Of a stretch of DNA of 64,000 bases, positions 22,766 through 34,474 are shown piece by piece. Below the pieces are notes generated by a model. That model was given only the letters and a program-made list of their open reading frames with translations, searched no databases and had not been told where the DNA came from. This DNA is from Tupaia tana. Its lineage: Eukaryota; Chordata; Mammalia; Scandentia; Tupaiidae. How positions within the stretch are numbered: the first letter of the stretch is position 1; each line of letters begins with the position of its first letter. A program made the translations under genes and the position numbers. The stretch covers positions 12,328,648 through 12,392,647 of the forward strand of contig JAKSZU010000031.1 of assembly GCA_026018925.1 (NCBI GenBank), in the 5' to 3' direction.

Positions 22766-22929
22766 AACACAAGCTACTCTTTGCAGATAGCAATATCCTT
22801 GATTTGATTATTGCACCAAATGCATGCTTTGAAAAAACATATTTTACCCCATAAAAATGTTCAACAATTAAATGTATGTAAGACATAAAGAAAAAAAAAT
22901 GCTTCTAGGAACCAAAATGAACTTTTTAA

Positions 22930-23165
22930 ATACTCTATTCACTTATGTATATTTTTGTTTTCCTATACGACACATGCTCTCAGCAGAAAGAGAAGAGACA
23001 GGGAAAGTGAGACTTGACCTTCTCCTCCCAGTAGGGATGGCCATGCCACAATCCCTTCTCCACTCTTCCTCAGGGTTTTGAGCACACAAAAATACATTGA
23101 CCCACCATGATTTCAAACTGCTTGGAAAGGGACTTGGACCATGCAGCCAGTCTTGTAGAATGCAG
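22930..23165 (-). mobile_element. SINE-A-like, minus orientation, duplicated unit
   Basis: CTATACGACACATGCTCTCAG, AGTAGGGATGGCCATGCCAC and CCCTTCTCCACTCTTCC. Paralogous to elements after the other polypurine/A-tail sites. Confidence 0.7.
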
Positions 23166-23174
23166 CATTTTTGG

Positions 23175-23372
23175 GGCCGAGTAGTGGTGTGGTGGTTAAG
23201 GGAGGTGGACTACCATCTGTCCTACCGCCACTCGAGTGTCAGAATTCGTGACGGTGTTTCTTTCTCTTTCTCTTTCTCTTTCTCTTTCTCTTTCTCTTTC
23301 TCTTTCTCTTTCTCTTTTTCTGCTAAAATTAATAACAAAATAAATAAACTTAAATAATATAATTCTTTAAAA
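23175..23372 (+). mobile_element. SINE-B with (TTTCTC)n hexamer expansion
   Basis: GGGGCCGAGTAGTGGTGTGG head. About nine TTTCTC repeats at 23262-23316 replace the usual CT body, followed by an AAATAAATA tail. Confidence 0.85.
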
Positions 23373-23703
23373 AGAAAGAATTCAGAATTTTCAAATATGT
23401 GTAATTTGCTGACTCTGCCCGCATTTTTTCCCCTGTTTTCCAGTCTTACAGCATTCCTGCTGGTAGCTAAGTAATAGTTTTAGCCAGACAATGGTAATCT
23501 ATAAAAACACCAAGATGAGCAAATGAGATGTAAATGAGAAATGAAAAGTCAGTCGATGCACTCATTTGGTAGGGTGCTCTGAAAGGAGCTATCACTACCA
23601 CGCCACCTGCTGGCCCCTGTAGTTAATTCCAGGTTAAGACTGAGTAATATTTTACTGAGTTGTAGATCACCTTCACCAATACGTTGTGGTCCTTTACCCA
23701 CAG

Positions 23704-23760
23704 GAGTCCTCCCGAGTAAACCAAAGCAACCCCAGACTGGACATGTTGGCAACGATGGAA
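23704..23760 (+). CDS. XG: XG ectodomain array exon, 57 bp
   Basis: Acceptor ACCCACAG| and donor A|GTAAGTG, phase 1-1. Encodes the module GVLPSKPKQPQTGHVGNDG. Closest paralogues are the exons at 28335 and 49646, which share KPK-PQTG and the following intron sequence. Lysine and proline are frequent and no cysteines are present. Confidence 0.75.
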
Positions 23761-24370
23761 GTAAGTGCCCTTCCTGTGTGATTAGATCCTGAGTGTGACT
23801 GGATGATGCTTGTCTTTTATTTCCTGGGAATTGCCCATAGAAAGAACCAACTCTTCAAAGTAAAAATTAATGTGGTTTATTTTTAAGCATGAATTTGAGT
23901 GATCCAAGCCCTGAGAAGTGACAAGCATGCGTCTTCTCAAGGCAGTTAGGTACAGCATTTCCTTTTTATTTGATTTTGAGAGTGAGTGAGAGACAATGTT
24001 TAGAATTTAGTGAGGAGCTTTCCATTGGTCTTGCCAAAAAGGCCAGCGATGTGGAATCAGGGGCTCATGACTGGAAAGTGAGGTCTGTGTTTTGGGAAGG
24101 GATTAGTAAAGTGTGTACTCTAATAGAGATAAGGGGCCTTGTATACAGTCCCAGGATGTTGGAAGAGACCTGTTATCAATGAGTAAAAATGGTCTGTTAA
24201 TGACTGTGGGCATGACCTATCCTTACAGGGATACTATGCCAGGGGCAGGATGCAGGAAATTTTCTGTTTTAAAATGGGTCAAAATGGTCTGTTATTGTCT
24301 GAGGCATGACTCCCCCTAAGCTCTCTGGAAAAGGTTTTAGAAAGAGGGAAGAGCAGTCAGATTTCTGTCC
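23761..24370. repeat. intron block duplicated three times
   Basis: Sequence such as GAAAGAACCAACTCTTCAAAG, TTTCCATTGGTCTTGCC and GTTTTAGAAAGAGGGAAGAGC recurs after the exon at 28335, and its first half after the exon at 49646. It marks the type of array unit that carries the KPK-PQTG exon. Confidence 0.85.
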
Positions 24371-24394
24371 TCACAGTATAGCCAGAAGTATTTT

Positions 24395-24655
24395 TCTTGG
24401 AGAAATTTTGCTATCCAGGACATGTACTTGCATAGACAGCAAGAAAAGACAGAGAAAGTGAACATGAGAAATCAACCCCAGGGGGAACGGCCACACTGCA
24501 ATCCTTTCTCTTGTGTTGTCTTCGTGGGATTTTGTGTGTGCAGACACCTCATGCGGCATGTGTTTCAAACTTCCTGGCACAAGATTATACTGACAGTCTT
24601 CTACCCTGTGAGAAAGAAGGGCCTTGACAACCACACCACCTGCTGACCCTCATTG
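24395..24655 (-). mobile_element. SINE-A-like, minus orientation, duplicated unit
   Basis: GAAATTTTGCTATCCAGGACATG through CACACCACCTGCTGACCC. The paralogue is at about 28940-29190. Confidence 0.75.
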
Positions 24656-24924
24656 AAATGAGGTTTTTGAAGGGAGAAATGAAGATGCTTTCAGGACTTT
24701 TGGAGAGTCTGAAAGAGATGCCAGCTACAGACCACTTAGTGAATGTTGAAAGCCAATTGGAATCATTATGGAAATGCAAGTTAGGACCACAGAGTTACTG
24801 AGCTGGGATAACTCTAGAGAAAAACATGAAAAATAAGGACTGTTGGTAAGGGAGTGGAGAGACTGAAACAGTGGCATGTTACAGATGAGAGTGAAGAGTG
24901 GAACAGAATTTACAAAAAAATGAT

Positions 24925-25455
24925 GAATGATGGGGCAGCCAGTGGTGTGGTGGTTGTGGGAACTAGAACCAATATGGCTATAGCACACAGTTCTAGTCCA
25001 TGAACAACACCTGAGAAAATAGTCTTTTTTTTTTTTATTTTGGAGAGGTTTTTGCTATAGGGCACTTGTGCTCGTCAGAAGGACAGAGAGAGAGACAGAG
25101 AGACAGGAAGCAAGAAATCACCCCCCAGGTGGGATGGCCATGACACAATCCCTTCTCCTCCACCTCCTCTCAGGTTCTTGGGCATGCACACATGCGCTCC
25201 CAGCGTGAGTTTAAGCCGCCGGGTCCGGAACTCAAACTGCGGTCAACCAATGGGAGTCCAGCGACATAGCCATTATGTTAACTGCTGGTTCCCTCAAAAC
25301 AATCTTCATATATGTGTGTGGTGTACCCCACATCCCAAGAGGAGAATGCAGGGGAATGGATGGTTTTATGGAGATCCTCCAAAGGGGTCGCTGTCTCTCC
25401 ATATTTTCCCTTCTCCACTTTTATCTGTCTCTTGCACATGCGTTAAACCTAAAAA
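24925..25455 (+). mobile_element. old SINE split by a young SINE-A
   Basis: The host SINE (GGGGCAGCCAGTGGTGTGGTGG to ACACCTGAGAAAATAG) is interrupted at 25024-25293 by a minus-strand SINE-A and resumes at AATCTTCATATATGTGTG. The paralogous copy at 29468-29700 is uninterrupted, so it is an empty-site control. Confidence 0.85.
25024..25293 (-). mobile_element. SINE-A, minus orientation, inserted after duplication
   Basis: Complete minus-strand SINE-A, with TTTTTGCTATAGGGCACTTG, ATCACCCCCCAGGTGGGATGG and GCGACATAGCCATTATGTTAAC. It is absent from the paralogous unit near 29560. Confidence 0.9.
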
Positions 25456-25461
25456 GAAATT

Positions 25462-25695
25462 GATTTGACGGTTTCTCAAAAAGTAAAAATAGAATGACAA
25501 CTCTTGGGTATGTACCTGAAAGAATGGGTATATCTGTGTGCAAAGGATACCTTGTGCCTACAGGATCAGGGCAGCGCTGTATTCATGGTAGACAGAAGGT
25601 AACACCACCCAATTGTCCATCCAATGGTGAGTGAATAAACATGATGTGGTCTAACCATAGAGTGAAAGATTACTCAGCATTAGCCATGGATGCAT
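25462..25695 (+). mobile_element. L1 3' fragment, duplicated unit
   Basis: TCTTGGGTATGTACCTGAAAG to GAGTGAAAGATTACTCAGC. Homologous to the fragment at 16865. Confidence 0.8.
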
Positions 25696-26548
25696 TCCTG
25701 GGACAATCAGGTTTTGGTGGTTAAGGTTCTAGATCCCCACAGGGCTGACCATGGTTCGAGTTCCAGAGCAGGTGGCTTGAATATCATTCTGATGCATATT
25801 TGTGCAATCCCAAGATGCTGAGAGAATGCAGATGGGATTGTGATGTTTCCGTCTTCCAGGACCTGATTTCTCACTTTCCCTCACTCTGGGAAAAAAAAAA
25901 TAAAGATAAAATGCCAACACTGATTACTGTGCAAATACACCAATTCTCTTGATTTGATTATCACTCTGAATGCATGCTTTCAAAACCATGAAGTTTTACA
26001 ACATGAATTGTACATAAAATATAGAATTTTTTTCAAAAAGAAAATACTCTAGGAACTAAAGGAGCCTTTAAAATGTTGGACTTACTTTTATATTTTTTAC
26101 TTTTGCTATTGGGCACATGTGCTAGAGAAAGATAAAGGGAAGGTGAGAATTCACTTCCTCCTCCCAGGGGGAAAGGCCATGCCACAATCCCTTCTTCATT
26201 CTCCTCTCAGTATTTTGGGCACACACATATGAATGCGCCTGCCATGATTTTCAAATCCGTGGTGCAGGCTCAAACCACACAGTAGTCCCTGCGGAATCCA
26301 GCACCTTCATCTTCATGCCTTCTGCTGTCCCAAGTTTTGATGGTTTTTTTTTTCAGTCTTGAGATCTTCCTACAAGTGGCTAAGTAATTTTTTTTTAACC
26401 AGACAATGCTAATCTCTAAAGACACTAAAACTAGCAGATAAGATGGAATCAAGAAATCAATAGTCAGTAGATGCACACGTTTTGCTTTGTGCTCCCAAGG
26501 GAAGGATCTATTTCTCCTTTAATCATGCATTTTGTTGTTTATCCACAG

Positions 26549-26605
26549 AAATGAAGCTGAGCCAACACAATAAAACCCAACCTGGAAAGCCTGACAATGG
26601 ACCAA
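26549..26605 (+). CDS. XG: XG ectodomain array exon, 57 bp
   Basis: Acceptor TTTATCCACAG| and donor A|GTAAGAG, phase 1-1. After a split Lys it encodes MKLSQHNKTQPGKPDNGP. N-K-T is an N-glycosylation sequon. Closest paralogue is the exon at 31094 (MKPSQ opening). The G-x-P pattern is weaker than in the exon at 19134, consistent with relaxed selection or drift. Confidence 0.7.
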
Positions 26606-26694
26606 GTAAGAGCTCTCCATGTGTGGCTAGACTCCTGTAGTCCAATTTGACGAAGCTCACCTTTCATTTCCTAGGAGCTTAGCCTGGTTGAATT

Positions 26695-27240
26695 ATTATT
26701 TTTTCTTTATGAAGAGAGATTTTAGGTATATGGACCATGTGCTTGCATACACACAGTGAGGGAGACAGAGAGAGGGGACATGAGATTCACTCCCAGGGGA
26801 ATGGCCGCAATCCTTTCCCTTGCATTGTTCTGTAGGGATTTTGTGCATGCATGCACATGCATCCACCATGTGTTTCAAACTGCTAGGCCTGAGTTTTTTT
26901 TTTTTTTTTTTGGAGAGGTTTTTGCTATAAGGCGCGTGCGCTCGCCAGACAGACAGAGAGAGACAGAGAGATAGAAAGCAGGAAATCACCCCCCAGGGGG
27001 GATGGCCACGCCGCAATCCCTTCTCCTCCATTCTCCTCTCGGGATCTTGGGCACGCACGCACACGCGCCCGGCGTGAGTTTAAGCCGCCGGGTCCGGGAC
27101 TCGAACCACGGTCGACTACGTGGGAGTCCAGCGACATAGCCATTACGCTAACTGCTGGTCCCAAGGCCTGAGTTTTGAAAGGCATTACAGTGTGCAAGAA
27201 TCCAGGGCATTCACCACTGCACCTACTGATGGCCTTTCTT
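26695..27240 (-). mobile_element. old SINE with nested young SINE-A
   Basis: Outer minus-strand SINE spans about 26695-26892 plus 27163-27240. A young minus-strand SINE-A at 26893-27162 is inserted in it and flanked by AGGCCTGAGTTTT on both sides. The inner copy has intact A-box and B-box complements. Confidence 0.9.
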
Positions 27241-27689
27241 GAAATGATGTTATTGAAGGGGTGAGCGAAGATGCTTTCAGGGTTGTAGAGTGTCTCAAAG
27301 AAATGCCAGTAAATGATCACTTAGCTAATGTTGAAATCCAGTTGTAGTCATTATAGAAATGCAAGTCATGATCACAGAGACACTGTGTTAAGAGAACTCA
27401 GATGACTGTCTAGGAAAATAATGGCAGGTGGCAAGCCTGTGGAGAGATGAGAACGCTAGCATATTACCAATGGGAGTGTAAACTGCAACAAATGCTACAA
27501 GAAACGATGGGTGGTGGTCCTGCCATTGGCATGAAGTTTATAGTATCTACATCACACATGGCCAGGCGCTCAGTTAGAATCCTGAATTCTACACCTTAGA
27601 AAACACAAAGGATTATTGTGTGGCCATCCTCCCTGGGGGTCTCTGTCTCTCTCTCCCTCTTTCTTTTCTCTGTCATTATCTGTGTGTGG

Positions 27690-27915
27690 CTCATGCCCAA
27701 AAATTAAAAAGTAAACATCTGGCCATTCCACAAAATGTTAAACATAGAGTGACCCCCCTTAGGTATGTACCTGAAATAATCAGCGTACCTGTGTGCAAAG
27801 AAAACCTTGTGCACACATGTTCAGGGCAGTGCACTAGTCTTGATAGCCAGAAGGTATCCAATGATGAGGGTATCCAAGATGTGGTCTAGCCCTAGAGTGA
27901 AATATTAGTTTTAAG
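27690..27915 (+). mobile_element. L1 3' fragment, duplicated unit
   Basis: CCTTAGGTATGTACCTGAAAT to CTAGAGTGAAATATTAG. Homologous to 16865. Confidence 0.8.
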
Positions 27916-28334
27916 ATGGAATTAACTGCAGGGGTCAGCAGGTGGCATGGTAGTGTTGACTCTAGACTTTCTAATGGCTGTCCATGCTTCAAGTTTCAGA
28001 CCAGGGAGCTTGAATAGCCAGAATTTTTAATACATGCAACTTCCTGGCCTTCTAGTTGTTTTTTGTTTGTTTGGTTTTTCGCTGATTTTCAATCTTGCTC
28101 TTCCTACTGGTGGCAAGTAACTGTTTTAGCCAGACAATGGTAATCTATAAAGACAGCAAGATGACCAAATTAGACAGAAACAAGAAATCAAAAGTCAGTT
28201 GATGCACGCATTGGGCAGGGTGCTCTGAAAGGAGCCATCACTATCATGCTACCTGCAGGCCCATGCAGTTAAATCTAAGTTAAGACTCAGTAATATTTCA
28301 CCTTTAATGATGCATTGTGAACCTTTATCCACAG

Positions 28335-28391
28335 GACTCATCCCGGTTAAACCGAAGCCACCTCAGACTGGAAACCTCAGCCATGGTGAAA
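28335..28391 (+). CDS. XG: XG ectodomain array exon, 57 bp
   Basis: Acceptor TTATCCACAG| and donor A|GTAAGTG, phase 1-1. Encodes GLIPVKPKPPQTGNLSHGE after the split codon. It is the 4.6-kb-distant duplicate of the exon at 23704. N-L-S is a possible sequon. Open and splice-competent, but the G-rich end has drifted (SHGE instead of GNDG). Confidence 0.72.
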
Positions 28392-29467
28392 GTAAGTGCC
28401 CTTCATGTGTGGTTAGATCCCCAGTCTGGCTTGATGATGCTTGCCTTTTATTTCCTAGTAGTTGTTCATAGAAAGAACCAACTGTGCAAAGTAAAAATTA
28501 ATGTGGTTTATTTCTAAGCAAGAATTTGAGTGACGCAAGCCCGGAGAAGTGGCAAGCATGCCTCTTCTCAAGGCAGTTGGGTTCAGGCTTTCCTTCTATT
28601 TGATTTTGAGAGTAAGAGACAAAGTTCAGAATTTACTGAAGAGCTTTCTATTGGTCTTTCCAAAAAGGCTGGCTATGTGGAATCAGGGGCTTGGGATTAG
28701 ATATTGAGGTGTGTGTTTTGGGAAGGGGTTTCTAAAGTGTGTACTCTAACAGAGATTAGAAGGATACTATGCCAGGAACAGGATGAAGGAAGATTTCTGT
28801 TTTAAAATGGGTAAAAAATAGTCTGTTACTGTCTGTGGGTGTGCTGCCCCCTAGGCTCTCTGGAAAAGGTTTTAGAAAGAGGGAAGAGCAGTAAGACTTC
28901 TGTCCTGACAGTTTAGCCAGAAGTATTTTTGTGTGTGTGAGAGAGATTTTTCCTATACAGGACATGTACTTGCATAGATAGCAAAGAAGAGACAGAGGAA
29001 GTGAACATGAGAAATCAACACCAGGTGGACGGACACACTGCAATTCTTTCTCTTGCATTGTTGTCTTGGGATTTTGTGCATGCAGATACCTCACGCAGCA
29101 TGTGTTTCAATCTTCCTGGCCCAAGTGTGTATTGACAGTCCACTCTGGGAGAATGAAGGGCCTTGACAACTGCACCATTAGCTGGTGCTCCTTGAAATGA
29201 TGTTTTTGAAGGGGGAAGTGGAGATGCGTTCAAGGGTTGTCTGGAATCTGAAAGAGATGCCAGCTAAGGACCACTTAGCGAATGTTGAAAACCAATTGGA
29301 ATCACTATGGAAATACTACTTAGGACCACAGAGATATTGCACTGGGATAACTCTAAGGAAAAACAAGGAAAATAATGACTGTAGGAAAGGGCGTGGAGAG
29401 ATTGGAACAGTGGCATATCACAGAAGAGAGTGAAGCATGGAACAGAATCTATAAAAAATGAAGAATG

Positions 29468-29700
29468 GTGGGGCAGCCAGTGGCATGATGGACTTGGGAA
29501 CTAGATCTGACATGGCTAGGACACAAGTTCTAGTCCCTGACACAACACCTGAGAAAACATTGGGCATATATGTGTGTGTATGTGCCAAATCCTGAGAGGA
29601 GAATGAGGAGAAAGGATGGTTCTATGGAGATCCTCCCAAGGGGTTGTTGTCTCTATTTTCCTTTCTCTACTTTTATCTGTCTCCTGCACATGTCTTAAAC
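29468..29700 (+). mobile_element. old SINE, uninterrupted paralogue
   Basis: Paralogue of the split SINE at 24925 without the SINE-A insertion. Confidence 0.75.
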
Positions 29701-29739
29701 CTAAAAAGTTTGACAGTTCCTCAAAAAAGTAAAAATAGA

Positions 29740-29999
29740 GGGACCAACAGTTAGTGTAATGGCTATGTCGCTGGACCTCCACGTAGTCGACTGCAGTTCG
29801 AGTCCTGGACCCGGTGGTTTAAACTCATGCCGGGCGCGTGTGCATGCGTGCCCAAGATCCCGAGAGGAGAATGGAGGAGAAGGGATTGTGGTGTGGCCAT
29901 CCCCCCTGGGGGGGATGATTTCTCGCTTTTTATCTCTCTGTCTCTCTCTGTCTGTCTGGCGAGTGCACGCACCCTATAGCAAAAACCTCTCAAAAAAAA
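29740..29999 (+). mobile_element. SINE-A, plus orientation, young, 3' of duplication
   Basis: Flanked by AAAAAGTAAAAATAGA on both sides. It is inserted at the start of the L1 3' fragment. The paralogous site at about 25490 is empty. Confidence 0.9.
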
Positions 30000-30215
30000 A
30001 AAAAAAGTAAAAATAGAATGACCACTCTTGGGTCTGTACCCAAAAGAACTGGTGTACCTTTGTGCAAAGAAAACCTTGTGGACACAGGTTCAGGGCAGCG
30101 CAATATTTATGATAGGCAGAAGGTCAAACCACCCAATCGCCCATCCAATGATGAGTGAATAAACAAGATGTGGTCTAGCCACAGAGCAAAAGATTACTCA
30201 GTTTTAGCTATGGAT
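30000..30215 (+). mobile_element. L1 3' fragment, duplicated unit
   Basis: CTCTTGGGTCTGTACCCAAAAG to AAAGATTACTCAG. Homologous to 16865 and 25462. Confidence 0.8.
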
Positions 30216-31093
30216 GCATTCCTGGGGCAATCAAGTGTTGGTGGTTAAGGTTCTAGATCCCCACAGGACTGACCATGGTTCGAGTCCCAGACCTAGTGGC
30301 TTGAATATCATGCTAGGTGTATGTGCATGAAATCCCAAGATGCTGAGAGGAATGGAGAAGAGATTGTGATGTGGCCATCCTCCAGGAGGATATTTCTCAC
30401 TTTCACTCACTCTAGGGGAAAAAAAAAGATGAAATGCCAACTCTGTGTGAAATATACCAATTACTGTGCAAATATACCAATATTCTTGATTTGATTTATC
30501 ACGCTAAATGCATGCTTTCAAAAACCAGGAAGTTTTACAATGATGAATTATACATAAGACGTAATTTTTTTTAAAAAAGAAAACATTCAAGAAACTAAAT
30601 GAGCCTTTAGAATGTTTGTTTACTTACATATTTTTTACCTTTGCTATTGGGCACATGCGCTCACTAGAGAACGACAGAGACAGGAGAAGTGAGAGTTCAC
30701 CTCCTTCTGCCGAGGGGGAAAGGCCATGCCACAATCCCTTCTCCATTCTCCTCTCAGGATTTTGGACACACACATATGAATGCACCTGCTGTGGTTTTCA
30801 AATCCCTGGTGTGGGCTCAAACCACGCAGTCGTCCCTATGGAATCCAGCACCTTCAACTTCATGCCACCTGCTGTCCCAAGCTTTGATGGTGGTTGTTTT
30901 AGTCCTGAGGTCTTCCTGCAAGTGGCTAAGTAATCTTTTTTAACCACACAATGGTGATCTATAAAGACACTAAGTTGAGCAAATAAGATGGAATCATGAA
31001 ATCACTAGTCAGTTCGTGGACGCGTTTTGCTTTGTGCTCCAAAGGGAAGGATCTATTTCTCCTTTAACCGCACATTTGGTTGTTTATCCACAG

Positions 31094-31150
31094 AAATGAA
31101 GCCAAGCCAACCCCACACACCCCAACTTGGAAAACAGGGCGATGGACAAC
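31094..31150 (+). CDS. XG: XG ectodomain array exon, 57 bp
   Basis: Acceptor TTTATCCACAG| and donor C|GTAAGAG, phase 1-1. After a split Lys it encodes MKPSQPHTPQLGKQGDGQ. Paralogue of 26549 at 4545 bp distance. Confidence 0.72.
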
Positions 31151-32082
31151 GTAAGAGCTCTCCATGTGTGGTTAGACTCCTCTAGTCCAGTTTAATGAAG
31201 CTCACCTTTTATTTTTTGGTTTATTTTAGAGAGATTTATTTTTTCTATAGGGCACCTGTACTTTCATAGAGACAGAAAGAAACAGAGAGAGGGGACATGA
31301 GGAATCACCCCCTATCGGGGGAAGCGCACACCCACAGTCCTTTCTCTAGCATCCTCCTCTTGGGATTTTGAGCACGCCTGACAGCTTTCTGCGTATTTTA
31401 AATGGCCAAGTCCAGGATTGGAAGCAGCCCACGTCGTGAGAATCCAGGGCCTTAACCACCATATCATCTATTGGCCTTCCTTGAAATGATGTTTTTGAAG
31501 GCGTGAGTGAAGATGCTTTCAGGGTTGTGGACTGTCTGAAAGAGATGCCAGCTACGGACCACTTAGCGAACGCTGAAAACACCCGTAGTCATGAGGCAAA
31601 TGCAAGTCTGGACCACAGAGATGCTGCGTTGGGAGATGAAAAACTAGGAAACCAGTAACTATCAGCGAGGACTTGGAAAGATTGGAATACTTGCATATTA
31701 CACATGGAAGTCTAACGTGGAACAGATACTACAAAAATTAATAGGTAGTGGGCCACCCCGTGGTGTGGTGGTTATGGCAACTCGATCCCACGTGGCCAGG
31801 TGCATAGTTCAATTCCTTGACCCAACATTTTAGAAAACCCACTAGCCATCTGTGTGTGCATGCACAAAATCTGGAGGGAAGAATGGAGGAGAGGACTGTG
31901 GTGTGGCCGTCCTCCCTAGAGGTCACTTTCTTTCTGTCCCTCTCTTTTTGAATATCATGCTGGCTGTGTTTGTATACATTCCCCAGATTCTGAGGGGATA
32001 ATGAAGAAGAAGGGACCATGGTGTGTCTTTCCCCACAGAAGACAATTTCCCACTTTCTCTTGCCTATGTTAAAATCCTTAAA

Positions 32083-32295
32083 AAAGAAAGAAAGAGAGAA
32101 AGACAGAGAGAGAGAAGAGAGAGAGAAAGAGAAATAAAGAAAAAGAGAGAGAGAGAGAAAGGAAGGGAGGAAGGAAGGAAGGAAGGAAGGAAAAAAGAAA
32201 GAGAGAAAAAGAAGAAAGAAAGAAAGAAAGAAAGAAAGAAGAAAGAAAGAAAGAAAGAAAGAAAGAGAGAAAGAAGAGAGAGAGAGAGAAAGAAA

Positions 32296-32340
<45 letters not shown>

Positions 32341-32456
32341 GAGGAAGGAAGGAAGGAAGGAAGGAAGGAAGGAAGGAAGGAAGGAAGGAAGGAAGAAGAA
32401 AGAAAGAAAGAGAAAGAAAAAGAGAGAGAGAGAAAGAAAGAAAAGAAAGAAAGAAA

Positions 32457-32491
<35 letters not shown>

Positions 32492-32643
32492 GAAGGAAGG
32501 AAGGAAGGAAGGAAGGAAGGAAGGAAGGGAAGAAGAAGAAGAAAGAAGAAAGAAAGAAAGAAAGAAAGAAAGAAGAAAGAAAGAAAGAAAGAGAAAGAAA
32601 GAAAGAAAGAAGAAAGAGAAAGAAAAAAGAGAGAGAGAAAGAA

Positions 32644-32713
<70 letters not shown>

Positions 32714-32759
32714 GGAAGGAAGGAAGGAAGGAAGGAGAAAGAAAGAAGAAAGAAAGAAA

Positions 32760-32800
<41 letters not shown>

Positions 32801-32895
32801 AGGAAGGAAGGAAGGGAAGGAAGGAAGGAAGGAAGGAAGGAAGGAAGGAAGGAAGGAAGGAAGGAAGGAAGGGAGAAGGAAGAAAGAAAGATGCT
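32083..32895 (+). repeat. (GAAA/GGAA/GA)n polypurine tract, about 810 bp
   Basis: Nearly uninterrupted purine strand with alternating blocks of GAAA, GGAA and GA. It sits in the A-tail of an old SINE, at the position paralogous to the 17341 tract, and is followed by the same unique sequence (GCTGACATAGGTCACTGTG). Long open frames on both strands (up to 409 codons) are artefacts. Confidence 0.95.
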
Positions 32896-33546
32896 GACAT
32901 AGGTCACTGTGGATATAGCAATATCCTTGGTTTGGTTATCACACCAAATGCATGCCTTGAAAACCATACTTTATCCCGTGAAGATGAACAACTATTATCT
33001 GTACAAAAGACATTTAAAAAATTCAAGGAACAAAAACGAGCCTTTTGAATTTTTTATTTACTTATTTATGTTTTAGATTTGCTATAGGACACATTCTCTT
33101 GGTAGAGATGGGCAGAAACAGGGAAAGTGTGAATTGATCACCTTCCCCCAGGGGCGATTGGCCATGCCCCATGCCACAATCCCTTCTCCACTCACTGTCA
33201 TGACTGTGGATACACACACGTGAGTGCACACGCTGTGATGGTCAACTGCCTCGTCCAGGACTTGCACCCTCAGTCTGTCCTGTGGAATCTGGCACCTTCA
33301 ACTTCACGCTGCTTGCGGGCCATAATTTATTTACTATTTTTTTTCATTAGTTTCAGTCTTGAGTTCTTCCTGCTGGTGGCGAAGTGATTGTCTTAATCCC
33401 CCAATGGTATTCAGTAAAGACACTGAGATGAGCCTTTGAGTGGGAAAGTCGAATACCATAAATAGTTGACACACCTATTTTCTTCGGTTCTCTCAAGGGA
33501 AGGAAATGTTCTCCTTTAACCATACATTTTGGTTGTTTACCCACAG

Positions 33547-33666
33547 GAAAAAAACAGGATCAACTCCAACCTGGAAATCCTGACAAGTCTGGACCTAAGT
33601 GCTCTTCGTGTGCAATTAAAGACATCTCATCTGATTTGAAGAAGCTCGCCTCGGATCTCCTGAAAG
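33547..33666 (+). CDS. XG: XG array exon with lost donor and in-frame extension, 120 bp
   Basis: Acceptor TTACCCACAG| is intact. The donor expected after 33594 reads CTAAGTG instead of GTAAG. Reading on, the frame stays open for 24 more codons to a strong donor, AAAG|GTGAGC at 33667, again in phase 1, giving a 120-bp symmetric exon. The extra residues (GPKCSSCAIKDISSDLKKLA, then SDLLK) differ sharply from the Pro/Gly module: a CxxC pair and an amphipathic, helix-prone stretch. The extension derives from intron sequence still recognisable in the other units. Whether it is used is unknown. Skipping this exon also keeps frame, giving about 227 residues. Confidence 0.5.
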
Positions 33667-34474
33667 GTGAGCCTGGTTGTTTTTTTGTTTGTTTGTTTGT
33701 TTTTTGAGATGTTTTTCCCATAGTGCCCATGTGCTTGCATAGAGACAGAGAGAGAGAGAGGCAGAGGATGGGAATGTGAGAAATCCCCTCGCAGGGCGGA
33801 TGGCCATCCCACAATCCCTTCTCCTCTGTTCTCCTCTTGGGATGTTGGCCATGCACACATAGGCATCCATGTCTATTTCAAGATGCCAAGTTGGGTCTCG
33901 AATGGCAGTCCACCGTGTGAGAATTCGGGGCGTTAACTACCGCACCTCCCTCTGACCCTCCTTGGAATGGTGTTTTGAAGGGGTGAATGACAACGCTCTC
34001 CAGGGCTGTAGAGTGTCTCAAAGACATGCCATCTACGGACCACCAATGTTGAATCCAACCATAGTCAATACAGAAATGCAAGTCATGACCACAGAGATAC
34101 TGCGTCAGGATAACTCAGATGAAAAACAAGGAAAATAATGACTGTTGGCAAGGGCGTGGCAAGATGGGAACGCTTGCCTGTTACAGATGGGAGTGTACAG
34201 TGAAGTGGATGATCTATGAATGGTGGGTGGTGTGCCAGCCTGTAGCATGGTGGTTATGGCAACTGGATCCCACATGGCTGGGTGCACTGTTTGACCCGGC
34301 TTAGAAAGCACACTGAGCATGTCTGTGTGCACACATAACATCCCAAAGGGGGAAAGTAGGAGAAGGGATGGTGGTGTGTCCATTCCCCGGGTGGGGGTGC
34401 TTTCTTATTCTCCATCTTTCCCTTCACTGTCTCTGTGTGTCTCTGGTACATGACCTATAGTAAATTAAAAAGAA

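Noticed and set aside
31738..33048. Open frames up to 409 codons on both strands
   Set aside because: Same artefact over the 810-bp polypurine tract, with ends borrowed from SINE sequence.
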